Assembly (NCBI GenBank): GCA_964493635.1
Contig: CAZBOW010000024.1
Location: forward strand, 1-34,762
DNA: 34,762 nt
Source of the DNA: OLB6 sp964493635
GTDB taxonomy: Bacteria; Bacteroidota; Ignavibacteria; Kapaibacteriales; Kapaibacteriaceae
Direction of reading: 5' to 3'
Shown: positions 23,557-33,032 of the stretch, one piece after another
Position numbering within the stretch: the stretch's first letter is position 1
How the letters are laid out: each line of letters opens with the position of its first letter
Position numbers and translations under genes: made by a program
Notes under the pieces: model-generated
Told to the model about the DNA's origin: nothing
What the model saw: only the letters and a program-made list of their open reading frames with translations
Database searches by the model: none

Positions 23557-25743
23557 GAGCGCACCATCGAGTTACTGAATGCCTCCCAGGTGTTTGGCAT
23601 GCAGATCGATTCTCTGTGGATTGATGCTCAGGGGATTCCCGCCGGCAAGCCGGAGTTTTTTACATGGACCTCGACGAACTCTCCCACCGGAACAGTACCC
23701 TACACGATACCGGCCCAGAGTAGGGACACCGTCACGGTGCGATTCTGCCCGAACACGCCAGCAGATTCCACCTCGACCCTTGTCGAGGCTCTGCTTCATG
23801 TGCAGGCAAGCGGTTCTGGATGGAGCCGTGAGTTGGAAACCTATTTGTACGGGAAACGATCTCTGACGTTCACACCATGGCCCAGGCTGGTGCAGTTTCC
23901 TTCGGGCGTGATTGACGTCCTAAGTCCAGCAGCCCGCAACGTGGACCTGCGCATTCCTGGCTTCAACGTAAATCCATCCCAAGATCCTGTTACGATCGAT
24001 TCGATTACGTTCGAGCCAGACGAGCGCGTCTTTTTTGTGACCCAGCCGGCGGTGTTCCCGTTTACGATCACGCCGGGAGAGGTGGTGCGGTTGGAGTTGC
24101 GACAGCGTCCTCGCGCACCGCGTGACTACGAAGCGCGGATGGTGATCCACTACAGCGACCCGTGCGTTGGACGAGATACCACCGTGCTGGTGCGTGGGTC
24201 GGGGTTTGCACAGCCCCGTGGACTTGCCTTCTCCTTCGATCCACAACGTGCTCTGCCCGATACGTTTAGCATGGTGTCGTGTGATACGCTCCTGGTACCC
24301 ATCTACAGCTCGATTGTCATCGATGCGTCGGTAGTGGACGTGATGATGCGCGTGGACTTCGACACAACCCAACTGCGTCTGCTTGACGTGCAGTCGCCAT
24401 TGCTGCAGAATACCTGCACGTCGGCTACCGGTGGAATCGTCTATACTCCCTCGATTCAGACGGCTCCATCCGTGCGAGGTGGCGTGGACGTGCTGATGAA
24501 GAACTTCTGTGGCATCGACTCACTCTCCGCCTTTGGCATCTTGCGCTTTGTGACCGTGGCGAATAACCGCGTCGACAGTCGCGTGGTGATCGACAGCATC
24601 AACTTTGATACCGAGGATGTGATCCTCTACAAGCTGATTGCCACTGGTGATCGCGGGCGAGTCCTGGGATACCTCTCGGAAGTCGACATTGTGCCACCGG
24701 CGCCGTTTGACAGCGTGCGTATTCTGGACTGTCGTGAGCAGGTCATCGTTGTTCGAAACGTTGGCGATGTTGCCCATACCCTCGACTCACTGTTGGACCT
24801 ACCGGTGAACACCACCATCGTAGCAATTGTACCACCGGTGGGCGATAGCATTGCTCCCGGCGACAGTGCCCAGATCACCGTACGGTTCTGTCCACGATCC
24901 GAGGACTCGGTGGGCTCCGCTCCGATTGCCGTGAGTACCAGCCCGTGCGATACGCGCGATACCTCTGCTCTTACCGGTTTTGGCTATGCTCCGGAGTTGC
25001 CGGTCGCCGTGGCTGTAACACCAACGTTCTTCCGCATCGATACTGTGGGAGGAACCATTGGCGACACGATCGAGCTGCCGGTGATGCTCGATCGCGATCT
25101 GTCGGCTACGTACAACGGAACAACCTACTGGTTGGAAGGACTGTCCTTTGCCATGCAGGTGCGCTATGCGGCGCGGTCCCTGCAGTACCTCGACGCCCCG
25201 TATCTGGTGCAGCCCGCGGCCATGAGCGTGGATCAACCGGCAGTTGGAACGGTGGTGATTCAGGTGCAAGGGGCCGACAGCGTGCGCTCTGGTACGCTGG
25301 CACGCCTGCGCTTCCTAGTAACGGTTCCGGAGTTTGCCCAAACAGATGTGCAGGTTACCGCCACAGGATTCGTCAGCGACTCCTTGCAGTTCCTTGATAT
25401 CGTCCCGTCGGGTTCGGCCACACCATTCGTGACGGCGGGGGAATGCCGACTAACCGTACTCACCTTCAGCACGCCGGCACCATCATCGATCCGCGTGGTG
25501 CCCCATCCCGTACAGGACGATGCCACCGTGCGATTCACCATGCAGGAGACCGTTCCGGTAACGCTGGAACTGATGGACATGCACGGTATGGTGGTGCGCA
25601 CACTTCTTGATGGTTCCCAGCGCTTGCAAGGCGGGGAGTACCAGGCAGAATTCTCGACGAGGGATTTGCCATCTGCAGTGTACTACCTGCGCATCGCTGC
25701 TGGCGTGTTCTCCTCAACGATCCCCGTTGTGGTGGTCCATTAG
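23557..25743 (+). CDS. Giant T9SS-secreted protein, part 3 of 3: cohesin-like domains and sorting domain
   Basis: Continues part 2 in frame (ERTIELLNASQVFGMQID is the shared junction) to TAG 25741. After more choice-of-anchor modules come two cohesin-like beta-sandwiches, around VDVMMRVDFDTTQLRLLDVQ to GILRFVTV, and around EGLSFAMQVRYAARSLQYLD to LARLRFLVTVPEF. The last 85 residues are a T9SS type A sorting domain: SIRVVPHPVQDDATVRFTM, LELMDMHGMVVRTL, LPSAVYYLRIAAG. The joined protein is probably exported by Sec, passed through T9SS and anchored on the surface. LamG plus cohesin-like domains suggest a glycan-binding adhesin or scaffold; this is inference. The end overlaps the addA 3' end by 30 bases. 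Confidence 0.88.
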   Translation, partial: ERTIELLNASQVFGMQIDSLWIDAQGIPAGKPEFFTWTSTNSPTGTVPYTIPAQSRDTVTVRFCPNTPADSTSTLVEALLHVQASGSGWSRELETYLYGKRSLTFTPWPRLVQFPSGVIDVLSPAARNVDLRIPGFNVNPSQDPVTIDSITFEPDERVFFVTQPAVFPFTITPGEVVRLELRQRPRAPRDYEARMVIHYSDPCVGRDTTVLVRGSGFAQPRGLAFSFDPQRALPDTFSMVSCDTLLVPIYSSIVIDASVVDVMMRVDFDTTQLRLLDVQSPLLQNTCTSATGGIVYTPSIQTAPSVRGGVDVLMKNFCGIDSLSAFGILRFVTVANNRVDSRVVIDSINFDTEDVILYKLIATGDRGRVLGYLSEVDIVPPAPFDSVRILDCREQVIVVRNVGDVAHTLDSLLDLPVNTTIVAIVPPVGDSIAPGDSAQITVRFCPRSEDSVGSAPIAVSTSPCDTRDTSALTGFGYAPELPVAVAVTPTFFRIDTVGGTIGDTIELPVMLDRDLSATYNGTTYWLEGLSFAMQVRYAARSLQYLDAPYLVQPAAMSVDQPAVGTVVIQVQGADSVRSGTLARLRFLVTVPEFAQTDVQVTATGFVSDSLQFLDIVPSGSATPFVTAGECRLTVLTFSTPAPSSIRVVPHPVQDDATVRFTMQETVPVTLELMDMHGMVVRTLLDGSQRLQGGEYQAEFSTRDLPSAVYYLRIAAGVFSSTIPVVVVH

Positions 25744-26314
25744 CGTTGGCAGATCACTGCGGGAGTAGCGCACCTCCACAACAGCGTCGTTAGGATGCGC
25801 GTGCAGGAGTGCAGTGAAGACCAACCGCGCGGTCACATGGTGGATCGCCGGATTCTGCAGTAGAATCCAGCTGTACGTGTTTAGTTGGGGGCGATAATGA
25901 TCAGCCAAAGCATTAACGGTCTGAATGGTGCAGTCGTTGGTTTTCCAATCCCAGATGATGGCCGAATCCTGATTCATGTGCAGCGCGTCGATGCGGCCGT
26001 ACACGAGCCGGTCGTTGAATAGCGCAGCCACGTCGGCCTCGACATGCAGCGTATACCCTTCCACGGTATGGAGGCGTTGGAATGCCGTCCATAAGGGGCC
26101 GTCGATCAATGCCCGTACATGGCGGAATGCTTCGTGCTGCGCCGGCAGATTCAGGGCTTCGGAGATCTGTTCGGTGGAGGGGGTCGCCTGTTGTGCGAGA
26201 CGCTCCAGAGCCTGGTGCACGGCAACGCCGAGCAGCCGTCCTTCTTCGCCGGAGCCGCTACCAATGAAGACGTTCGGCTGCATGCCGACGTCGCTCGCGG
26301 AAATGTCGGCCCGT
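25714..26314 (-). CDS. addA: AddA, C-terminal PD-(D/E)XK nuclease part (after assembly gap)
   Basis: The 3' part of the helicase-nuclease gene, in a frame that differs from part 1 because the gap length is a placeholder. It shows the RecB-like nuclease motifs in order: GVAVHQALERLA, GRIDALHMN (metal Asp) and IIWDWKTND (Asp-x-Lys). It then continues with YRPQLNTYSWILL, the conserved Gln-Tyr-type helix of RecB/AddA nucleases. The nuclease therefore looks active. It ends in TGA at 25714, inside the last codons of the convergent giant T9SS gene. Confidence 0.9.
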
Positions 26315-26414
26315 NNNNNNNNNNNNNNNNNNNNNNNNNNNNNNNNNNNNNNNNNNNNNNNNNNNNNNNNNNNNNNNNNNNNNNNNNNNNNNNNNNNNNN
26401 NNNNNNNNNNNNNN
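26315..26414. other. Assembly gap (100 N) inside addA
   Basis: Exactly 100 N. The flanks share no overlap, so real sequence is missing. The frames on both sides differ, which shows that 100 is a placeholder. Confidence 0.97.
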
Positions 26415-29035
26415 TGAAGCAAGGCGCCGATCCCCTGCGCAGCGCCCAGCCGACGCTCTCCGGACTGTTCATTCACCTTGTTGTACTTCCGGCGCATTGA
26501 GATCACCGCATGATCTTTGGCCCGCGTGATGGCCACGTAGAAGAGTCGGCGGTCCTCGGATTGGCTCCGCACCTCATCGAGGTATTGCTGAGCCCGTGTC
26601 ACCAGTCCGTGATGCTGCTTCAGCGCTATGGTGATGCCAAAGGTGTCGGAGATGAGGTAGGCCGGTCGAGGAGCCGTTGAACTCAAGTCGCACAGCATCG
26701 CCAACCCAAACTCCAGACCCTTCGACGCATGGATCGTCATAACCTTCACAACGTTTGGATCAACGCGAAAGGTCTGTTCGGCTTCATCGTCCCGATCGGT
26801 TGGGGCAGCAAGTTCCTCAAGTACGTCGTAGAGTGTGGCGCCTGGCCTCATACTCGCCGTGTTGATCAGGGCACAGACCTTCTCCACATTAGCCAGGATC
26901 TGCTCCCGGCGCACATCATCGGCAAGGGTATGGTACCAGCCGGCTTCCCGGAGCGCCCATCGTACGGCATGATCAGCCGGCAGGGCGGGAACGGACGTGA
27001 GGCGTTGACGCAGGTCGTGGACGATGTGTACGGCGCGGCGCAACGCTGGTGAAGCCCCTTGCATCGACGGATCGATCTTCAGTGTAAAGAGATCGGCGTC
27101 GCTACAGCGAAAGATGGGCGAGCGAAGTACGGCAAGCAGCGCCGTTTGTGCCGACGGCAGAGCGGCGGCCGTCAGGAGGTTACGAAGATCAGCTACCTCC
27201 GGTCGGGAGAAGAACGACCGACCACCGTAAATCTCAAACGGTATCTGGGCGTCGTGGAGGAGGCGGGCAATGGTAGTAACCATCGACGTCCGTCGGGCAA
27301 GGATGCCCACGTCCCCCGGTTGCAGGGCTTCCCCGTGGGCCATGCGCAACGTACCATGAGCAAGGACGGTGCTCAGGTGAGCAACGACCGATCGAGCTTC
27401 ACGTTCCATCGCGGCGATGTCTTCGCCGTCGGACTCATCATCGGTCGTGGGTGGGTCCTCCGCATTCATTTCGGTTACCAGCAGGTTCAACGTGCCAACG
27501 GCCTGATCAGCCTGGCTTGTGCGACCGCTACGTAGCGGCGTGTAGGGTACGTCGTAGTCCGTGCTGGACGAGAACACATCGCTACAGAGCGCATTGATTC
27601 GATGAGCAAGGGGCTCGGCCATGCGGTAGGACGTGTCCAGCAGCATTAAGGTAGGGCCCGTAACGCCGCTCCGGTGGTTGGCCGCTGTCATTGCCGCAAC
27701 CGTAGTGTCAAAGAGGCGCACATCGGCATCCCGAAAGCTATAGATGCTCTGCTTGGTGTCGCCAACAATGAATAACCGTGTTGGATGATCGTGCTGGGTT
27801 GAGAGTGACGGAACGAGCATCTGTACCAGTTCATACTGGGTGGGATTGGTATCCTGATACTCGTCCACCATGAGATAGTCGATGGATGCCGCAAGACGAG
27901 CGGCAATCTTCGGCTCTTGAGAAAGGAATCGCACCGTGCCGGACATCATATCATCGAAATCGATGACGTGTCGTTGCCGTTTCATGCTCAGATAGGTATC
28001 GGAGGCCTGCCTGGCAAGGTGCGTCGCGATCTCCGCCACGCGGATCGTAGTGTTATCCGCCGATGCGTCGAGCTGTTCAAGGTAGGTGATGATTCCCCGA
28101 AGTGTCTTCATCAGTGCTGTGGACACCGGTGGCGAAGCGCGCAGATCCACATGTGGCAGCTCCTTCTTCAGCCGTGTACGAAGCGTGCCACTCTCGGTGT
28201 AGATCAGCATCAGTACGCGCCGCGCCTCGAAGAACACGTCGGCGGAGATCGGTTCAGATCGCTCCACGTGTTCTAATCGATCATGCAGCTGCCGCACCTG
28301 CTCGCGGAAGTCCTCCACGTCCGAACCGGAGCGCTCGGGATAGGTTGCTTGAAGCGCGTCAAACAAGCATGTGATCAACTGACGCGGTATCGCACTCAGT
28401 ACCGTCAGCGCAGCCGGATACAGCATGTCGGCGTCCAGCGTCCTGGCCTCGACGGTCATCCTCAGTCGCTCTGGCGAAGCGACCAAGGCACCAACAACCG
28501 ATTCCAGCACGTTGGGTTCAAGGTGTTCATACAACCACGCGGCGTGGTCGGCTTGCTCGGCATGAAACCGACGGATTGCCGCGCGAACGGCACTGGCTTG
28601 AGTTGTTCGCACTTCGCGACTGGTGAGTTCCGTGGCTTCGGGATCAATCTCTTGCACGTGTCCGAACTGGCGCAGAATCCCCGAACAGAAGCTGTGGAAC
28701 GTCGAGATCCGTGCCTGCCCCATCTCTGCACGTGCCGTGCGGAGTCGGTCCAACACCGTAGCCTCCGACACACTGAACTGCATCACCGCGCGCTGTTCGG
28801 CATCCGTTAAGAGTACGGTCAGGTAGGCCCGGATGCGCTCGCGCATTTCTGCAGCGGCTTTCGTGGTAAACGTAATGGCTACGATGCGATCCAGTGGTAC
28901 GCCATGCTCCACCACCAACCAGATGACACGCAGTGAAAGAACGCTTGTTTTCCCGGCACCGGCGTTGGCAACCACGGCCAGATGACGATCGTGGGCAAAT
29001 GCTGCACGCTGCTCGGATGAGAGGTAGATCTTCAT
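26415..29035 (-). CDS. addA: AddA/UvrD-like ATP-dependent helicase part of a double-strand-break repair helicase-nuclease
   Basis: 873 residues before the gap, SF1A helicase. Walker A is ANAGAGKTSVL near 23-33, motif Ia AITFTTKAAAEMRERI, motif II VDEYQDTNPTQYELVQ, motif III VGDTKQSIYSFRDAD, motif V TIHASKGLEFGLAM and motif VI FYVAITRAKDH. Together with the nuclease part it has the AddA layout: it unwinds and trims DNA ends for RecA loading, normally with AddB. No addB is in the window. I chose ATG 29035, which overlaps the M16 peptidase stop as ATGA. The longer frame to 29080 lies within that gene. Length with the gap is over 1070 residues, in line with AddA. Confidence 0.92.
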
Positions 29036-30327
29036 CGCATCCCGGAGCGCTCCGCCGGTATCAGGGCAAGTCGGTGCCACAAGGCAGGGTCGCAGAGTTC
29101 CGAGCAGAGATGGTTGAGTTCGTCCACCGTCACAGCCATCACTTCATCAATGGCACGGAAGGGATCTTCAGGACGCCCTTCATCGAGCATTCCCTTGCCC
29201 AGCAGACTCATCCGAGAGCTCAGCGACTCCAGCGACATCAACCGCGAGGCACGCACCTGTTCCTTGGCTCTGCGCACCTCCGACGGACGGACACCCTGCG
29301 CAGCCAGCTTGGTGAGCTCTTGTTCGAACATCCGCTCGGTACGGCCAACATTGCGTTCATCCATTCCAGCGTACATGGCCAGCATGCCCACATCGGTAAA
29401 CAACTGGAGCTGCGAGTACACCGAATAGGCAATGCTATGCGACTCGCGAACCCGAGCATTCAGTCGCGAAGACATGCCTTCGCCGAGTATCACGTTGAGA
29501 AGCGTAAGCGCTGCCCGATGGGGTGAGCGATAGCCGGCCGTTGAGCGATGCCAGAGCAGATGCGCCTGCTGGCTCTGCCATGGAAGACGGATCTCCTGCG
29601 GTGGTCGAGCCACTGGCTTGCGCCGCCGATGCGTGCGCTGGCCTGACGGCAACCGTCCGATCCCGTGACGTACCTGATCGAGGAAACGATCGGCTTCCAC
29701 GTTGCCAGCGACGGTCACCACAACAGAATCCGTGGTATAGCGGTCACGATGAAATGAACGGACGTCGTTCGTTGTCAGCGACTGAACCGACTCCAGCGTG
29801 CCGACGATCGGCATCCCGAAGGGATGGGTGCCAAACAAGTACTGTTCGGCCAGATCGAAAATGTATTCTTCGGCCTCGTCCTCGTACGATCGGATTTCCT
29901 CGGCGATCACATCGCGTTCCTTTGCCAGATCCTCGGCAGTCAGTGATGGATGCACCAGGATGTCACTGAGCAGGCCGATGACCTTTGGCAGGTGGTCGCG
30001 CAAACACCGCACGTAGTAGACCGTTTCTTCCTTGGTGGTGTAGGCGTTGGCATAGGCGCCAAGGTTGTCGAACTCACGCGCAATGGCACGAGATGTTCGT
30101 CGGACTGATCGGCCGTTGGTGCCACGGAACGACATGTGTTCCACCATATGGGCAAGGCCAGCCTTCCCACGAGGTTCGTCGCGCGTACCAGCACGAACCC
30201 ATAGCCCAATCGCTACGGAATCCACCGAGGTCACGGGGTCGATGACCACCGGTACGGTGTTCTCCAGGCGGTAGTTCTTCGGTGCGAAGAGGGATCGTGA
30301 CATATCGACGGTGGTACCTACAGACAT
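29032..30327 (-). CDS. M16 family zinc metallopeptidase
   Basis: 431 residues, a pitrilysin/mitochondrial-processing-peptidase-like protein. The inverted zinc motif HMVEH is at 60-64 in GLAHMVEHMSFRGT, and the third ligand Glu lies about 80 residues on in RDVIAEEIRSYEDE. The active motif is intact, so this is the catalytic type and not the inactive partner. The second M16 domain follows (QAHLLWHRSTAGYRSPHRAA, EGMSSRLNARVRE). No signal peptide is evident, so it is likely cytosolic and may degrade peptides. ATG 30327 starts two bases after the pyrC stop; an upstream extension lies in pyrC. It overlaps addA by four bases. Confidence 0.93.
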   Translation of the reverse strand: MSVGTTVDMSRSLFAPKNYRLENTVPVVIDPVTSVDSVAIGLWVRAGTRDEPRGKAGLAHMVEHMSFRGTNGRSVRRTSRAIAREFDNLGAYANAYTTKEETVYYVRCLRDHLPKVIGLLSDILVHPSLTAEDLAKERDVIAEEIRSYEDEAEEYIFDLAEQYLFGTHPFGMPIVGTLESVQSLTTNDVRSFHRDRYTTDSVVVTVAGNVEADRFLDQVRHGIGRLPSGQRTHRRRKPVARPPQEIRLPWQSQQAHLLWHRSTAGYRSPHRAALTLLNVILGEGMSSRLNARVRESHSIAYSVYSQLQLFTDVGMLAMYAGMDERNVGRTERMFEQELTKLAAQGVRPSEVRRAKEQVRASRLMSLESLSSRMSLLGKGMLDEGRPEDPFRAIDEVMAVTVDELNHLCSELCDPALWHRLALIPAERSGMR

Positions 30328-30329
30328 AA

Positions 30330-31331
30330 TCACGAATGTACGGCGGTAACGCTCCACTCCAGGGTGCGACCCGCCCACATCGGAACCACCGACTCATAGC
30401 GCTCGGGGATTACCATCGGTAGCTTCGAAAGCACAACCTCTTTGTTCGGGGGAGTCACTCGGTAGATCCTCTGTGCATTCGAGCTGACAAAGTCCTGCAG
30501 GTGATCCAATGCGCCGTGCCGGTCGAAGAGCTCGGCCAGCAGTGGTAACAGGATCGGTGCTGTAAACACTCCGGCCGCACAGCCTGGGCATTCCTTGCTG
30601 CTGATCGGATGTGGTGCCGAGTCGGACCCGAGCATCAGCTTCGGATGGGCGGCCAGCGCTGCCTGTAGCAGGGCATCACGATCCTCCGGTCGCTTGGCAA
30701 TGGGCTTACAGAACAGATGCGGATTCATTAAGCCCCCTACCACATCGTCGAGGGTAATCACAAGGTGATGGGCCGTAACCGTGGCAAAGAGATTTTCGAA
30801 GTGGTCGAGTAGGTGCAGGGAATCTTGCGTGGTGATGTGCTCCATCGTGATGCGCAACCGGGGATAGGTGCTTGCCAAGTGTTTGTACACTTCGCAGAAC
30901 TCCCGCTCGCGGTCCATCACAAAGCCATGCGTTTCACCGTGCACCAAGAGGGGAATGTCCAGCTCCTGCATGATGCGAAACACGTGATCCATCTCCGAGA
31001 TATGCTGCACGCCGGCTTCGGAGTTGGTGGTGGCCCCGGCCGGATAGAGTTTGATTCCCAGGATATGTGGCTTGGCTTCGGCAAGCTCGCGCTCGGTGTA
31101 GTCCCGGAAGAAGAGCGTCATATAGGGCTCGAAGTCCGTTCTACCGGCAGCGGATCGAACCTCCTGCGTATACCAGAGTAGCCGCTCAAGATTGTCCACC
31201 GGTGGCAGCAGGTTGGGCATGATCACTGCGCCGGCAAAGTGTTCGGCCGACAGCGGCGCAACGGTACGCAGCATGCTGTCTTGGCGCACGTGCAGGTGCA
31301 TGTCCAGGGGAGAGGTTACCGTAATGGTCAT
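30330..31331 (-). CDS. pyrC: Dihydroorotase, PyrC type
   Basis: 333 residues; closes carbamoyl-aspartate to dihydroorotate in pyrimidine synthesis. It is the homodimeric E. coli PyrC type: the metal motif DMHLHVRQ, the carboxylated Lys in ILGIKLYPAGATTNS, metal histidines in LLVHGETHG and ITMEHITTQ, and the catalytic Asp in LGSDSAPHP. All metal and catalytic residues are present. ATG 31331 overlaps the stop of the HsdR_N-like gene (ATGA). The longer frame to 31376 is inside that gene. No other pyr genes are near. Confidence 0.96.
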   Translation of the reverse strand: MTITVTSPLDMHLHVRQDSMLRTVAPLSAEHFAGAVIMPNLLPPVDNLERLLWYTQEVRSAAGRTDFEPYMTLFFRDYTERELAEAKPHILGIKLYPAGATTNSEAGVQHISEMDHVFRIMQELDIPLLVHGETHGFVMDREREFCEVYKHLASTYPRLRITMEHITTQDSLHLLDHFENLFATVTAHHLVITLDDVVGGLMNPHLFCKPIAKRPEDRDALLQAALAAHPKLMLGSDSAPHPISSKECPGCAAGVFTAPILLPLLAELFDRHGALDHLQDFVSSNAQRIYRVTPPNKEVVLSKLPMVIPERYESVVPMWAGRTLEWSVTAVHS

Positions 31332-31801
31332 GATCGTTGGGTGTTCTGAGATGGATAGGTGGGGATGTCGTCGCATGGCTGAAGGGTCCCATCCGGCTGG
31401 CGGTGGTAGCAGAATGCTGATCTGCCATTGGTCATGAAGATGTAGGGGGCTTTCAGCGTGTGGTTATACCACGCCGACTGACGCACAACGGCGTCCGTCA
31501 GTGCCAGCGTTGGAGCTTTGCACTCAATCAGTAAAAACGGGTTCAGCTGATCATCCATCCAGAGCACATCGTAGCGCATGGTGGTTTCCGATCCGATCTG
31601 GAGTGATTTCTCTACGCTGCAGCGTCCCAATGGATATCCCCGCGAGATCAACCAGTGGATGCAGTGCTGACGCACCCACTCCTCTGGCGTGAGGGCTACA
31701 TACTGACGTCGCACAGCATCATAGATTCGGACCCCAGATGTAGATGCCTCCGTCCGGACGTCGAAGGCAGGGAAGATCAACTCGGGTAGAGCGTCGGTCA
31801 C
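31328..31801 (-). CDS. HsdR_N-like (type I restriction R N-terminal) orphan PD-(D/E)XK protein
   Basis: 157 residues. Resembles the small proteins with only the nuclease-like N-terminal domain of type I restriction R subunits that are widely conserved in Bacteroidota. Marks are the family block YDAVRRQYVALTPEEWVRQH and the nuclease core RYDVLWMDD followed by LLIECKAP (Asp...Glu-x-Lys). ARG/ATP motor domains and the M and S subunits are absent, so it is not a restriction system. Its role is unknown. The start is GTG 31801, overlapping the SemiSWEET stop as GTGA; the stop overlaps pyrC. Its place in the same chain as addA may hint at DNA metabolism, but the chain is mixed. Confidence 0.85.
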   Translation of the reverse strand: MTDALPELIFPAFDVRTEASTSGVRIYDAVRRQYVALTPEEWVRQHCIHWLISRGYPLGRCSVEKSLQIGSETTMRYDVLWMDDQLNPFLLIECKAPTLALTDAVVRQSAWYNHTLKAPYIFMTNGRSAFCYHRQPDGTLQPCDDIPTYPSQNTQRS

Positions 31802-32079
31802 GATGTTCTCCGATCAGCGCGTACATCCCGAATCTTCACCCGCAGCATGTACGTGACAAAGAACAGCGCAACCACATTGGCCCACAGAATCGAGATATCC
31901 ATCTTCAGCGTGCCGTAGGTCAGCCAGAGCAGGATTCCAACAAACATCAGCCAGAGCATGCCAAGGCTTAACTGCGAGACGTGACCCGTGCGATACACCT
32001 TCCATGCCTGGGGGGCAAGAGCAAAGGTGGTACAGGTGCCGGCAATCAATCCAATGATCGTTTCTATCGTGGTACTCAT
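31798..32079 (-). CDS. SemiSWEET-family (PQ-loop) transporter
   Basis: 93 residues in three membrane helices, the length and layout of bacterial SemiSWEETs, which dimerise to let sugars cross the inner membrane. The PQ motif lies in TTFALAPQAWKVYRTGHVSQ near residues 22-24. The helices are roughly 5-22, 38-57 and 63-80, with a short basic tail (VKIRDVRADRRTS) on the cytoplasmic side. ATG 32079 overlaps the fmt stop as ATGA; the frame further upstream belongs to fmt. The substrate is unknown. Confidence 0.88.
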   Translation of the reverse strand: MSTTIETIIGLIAGTCTTFALAPQAWKVYRTGHVSQLSLGMLWLMFVGILLWLTYGTLKMDISILWANVVALFFVTYMLRVKIRDVRADRRTS

Positions 32080-33032
32080 GCATAGCTCCCATGATCTGCA
32101 CCTCGGTAGCCGCGCAAGAAGTCGACGGTGGAGGTGCGTTTCTTTCCCGGCAGTTGTAGTTCGTCGATCTGGAGGGCGCGGTCGGCGCATTGCACCAGCA
32201 ACTGCCCATGGCGGATGGCATAGCTTCCAGGAGGTCCATCGATGTTTTCATCGATCGTTCCAACATTGATCGACGCATGATAGATCTTGAGCACATCGCC
32301 GTTCCAGAGTGTCCACGCACCCGGTGTAGGTGAATGACCCAAAATCCATTGGCGAACGGTCGTTGCCGGATGGTTCCACGAGATCCGGGCTGTTTCGCGA
32401 AACACCTTTGGTGCCGCTGAGGCACGTTGATCGTCCTGTGCCATACCATGCAATGATCCCTCGATCAAGCCGGCACAGGTATCCACGGCACATTCGGCGG
32501 CAAGGGGCTTGAGTTGCTCGTAGAGGTCACCGGCCGTTGTACCATCGGCGATCGGCCACGGCCGTTGTAGGAGCATCGAACCTGTATCCACCACGCGATT
32601 CAGCAGAAACGAGGTCACGCCCGTTTGGGCATCGCCGTTGATGATGGCATGGTTGATGGGGGCCGCACCGCGATACCGCGGCAGCAGCGAGGCATGCACG
32701 TTGAAGGCTCCCAAACGGGCAAGGGAGTAGACGGCTTCGGGAAGAATCCGAAAGGCGATTACGCACAGAATGTCGGGTTGAAGGTTCCGCAACTGCGTGA
32801 TGAAGTCAGGGTCCTTCAGGGAAACCGGTTGTAGGATCGTGGTGATCCCTAGGTTCCGCGCTGCCTCGTGAACGGCCGAAGCCCGCAACTGTAAGCCCCT
32901 TCCCTGTGGCTTATCGGGGACGGTAACCACGGCAACAACGCCATACACCCGGTGCAGTGCCTCAAGGGCTGGGACGGCAAAGTCCGGCGTGCCCATAAAG
33001 ACGATGCGAGGATGCTGCTGTGCGACCGTCAT
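32076..33032 (-). CDS. fmt: Methionyl-tRNA formyltransferase
   Basis: 318 residues; formylates initiator Met-tRNA with 10-formyl-THF. The start IVFMGTPDFAVPALEAL is classic. The catalytic Asn and His are in AFNVHASLLPRYRGAAPI and the catalytic Asp in RVVDTGSML. The C-terminal OB-fold tRNA-binding domain follows from about 210 (KVFRETARISWNHPATTVRQ). ATG 33032 overlaps the serine hydrolase stop as ATGA. The usual partner gene def is not visible in the window. Confidence 0.97.
   Translation of the reverse strand: MTVAQQHPRIVFMGTPDFAVPALEALHRVYGVVAVVTVPDKPQGRGLQLRASAVHEAARNLGITTILQPVSLKDPDFITQLRNLQPDILCVIAFRILPEAVYSLARLGAFNVHASLLPRYRGAAPINHAIINGDAQTGVTSFLLNRVVDTGSMLLQRPWPIADGTTAGDLYEQLKPLAAECAVDTCAGLIEGSLHGMAQDDQRASAAPKVFRETARISWNHPATTVRQWILGHSPTPGAWTLWNGDVLKIYHASINVGTIDENIDGPPGSYAIRHGQLLVQCADRALQIDELQLPGKKRTSTVDFLRGYRGADHGSYA

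Noticed and set aside
30328..30342. A -10-like TACATTCG just before the M16 peptidase start
   Set aside because: It lies in the last codons of pyrC within a tightly coupled gene chain, so chance is the simpler explanation.
31328..31801. Remnant of a type I restriction-modification system
   Set aside because: No HsdM, HsdS or motor domain is nearby. The protein matches the length of the stand-alone family and is tightly embedded in an operon.
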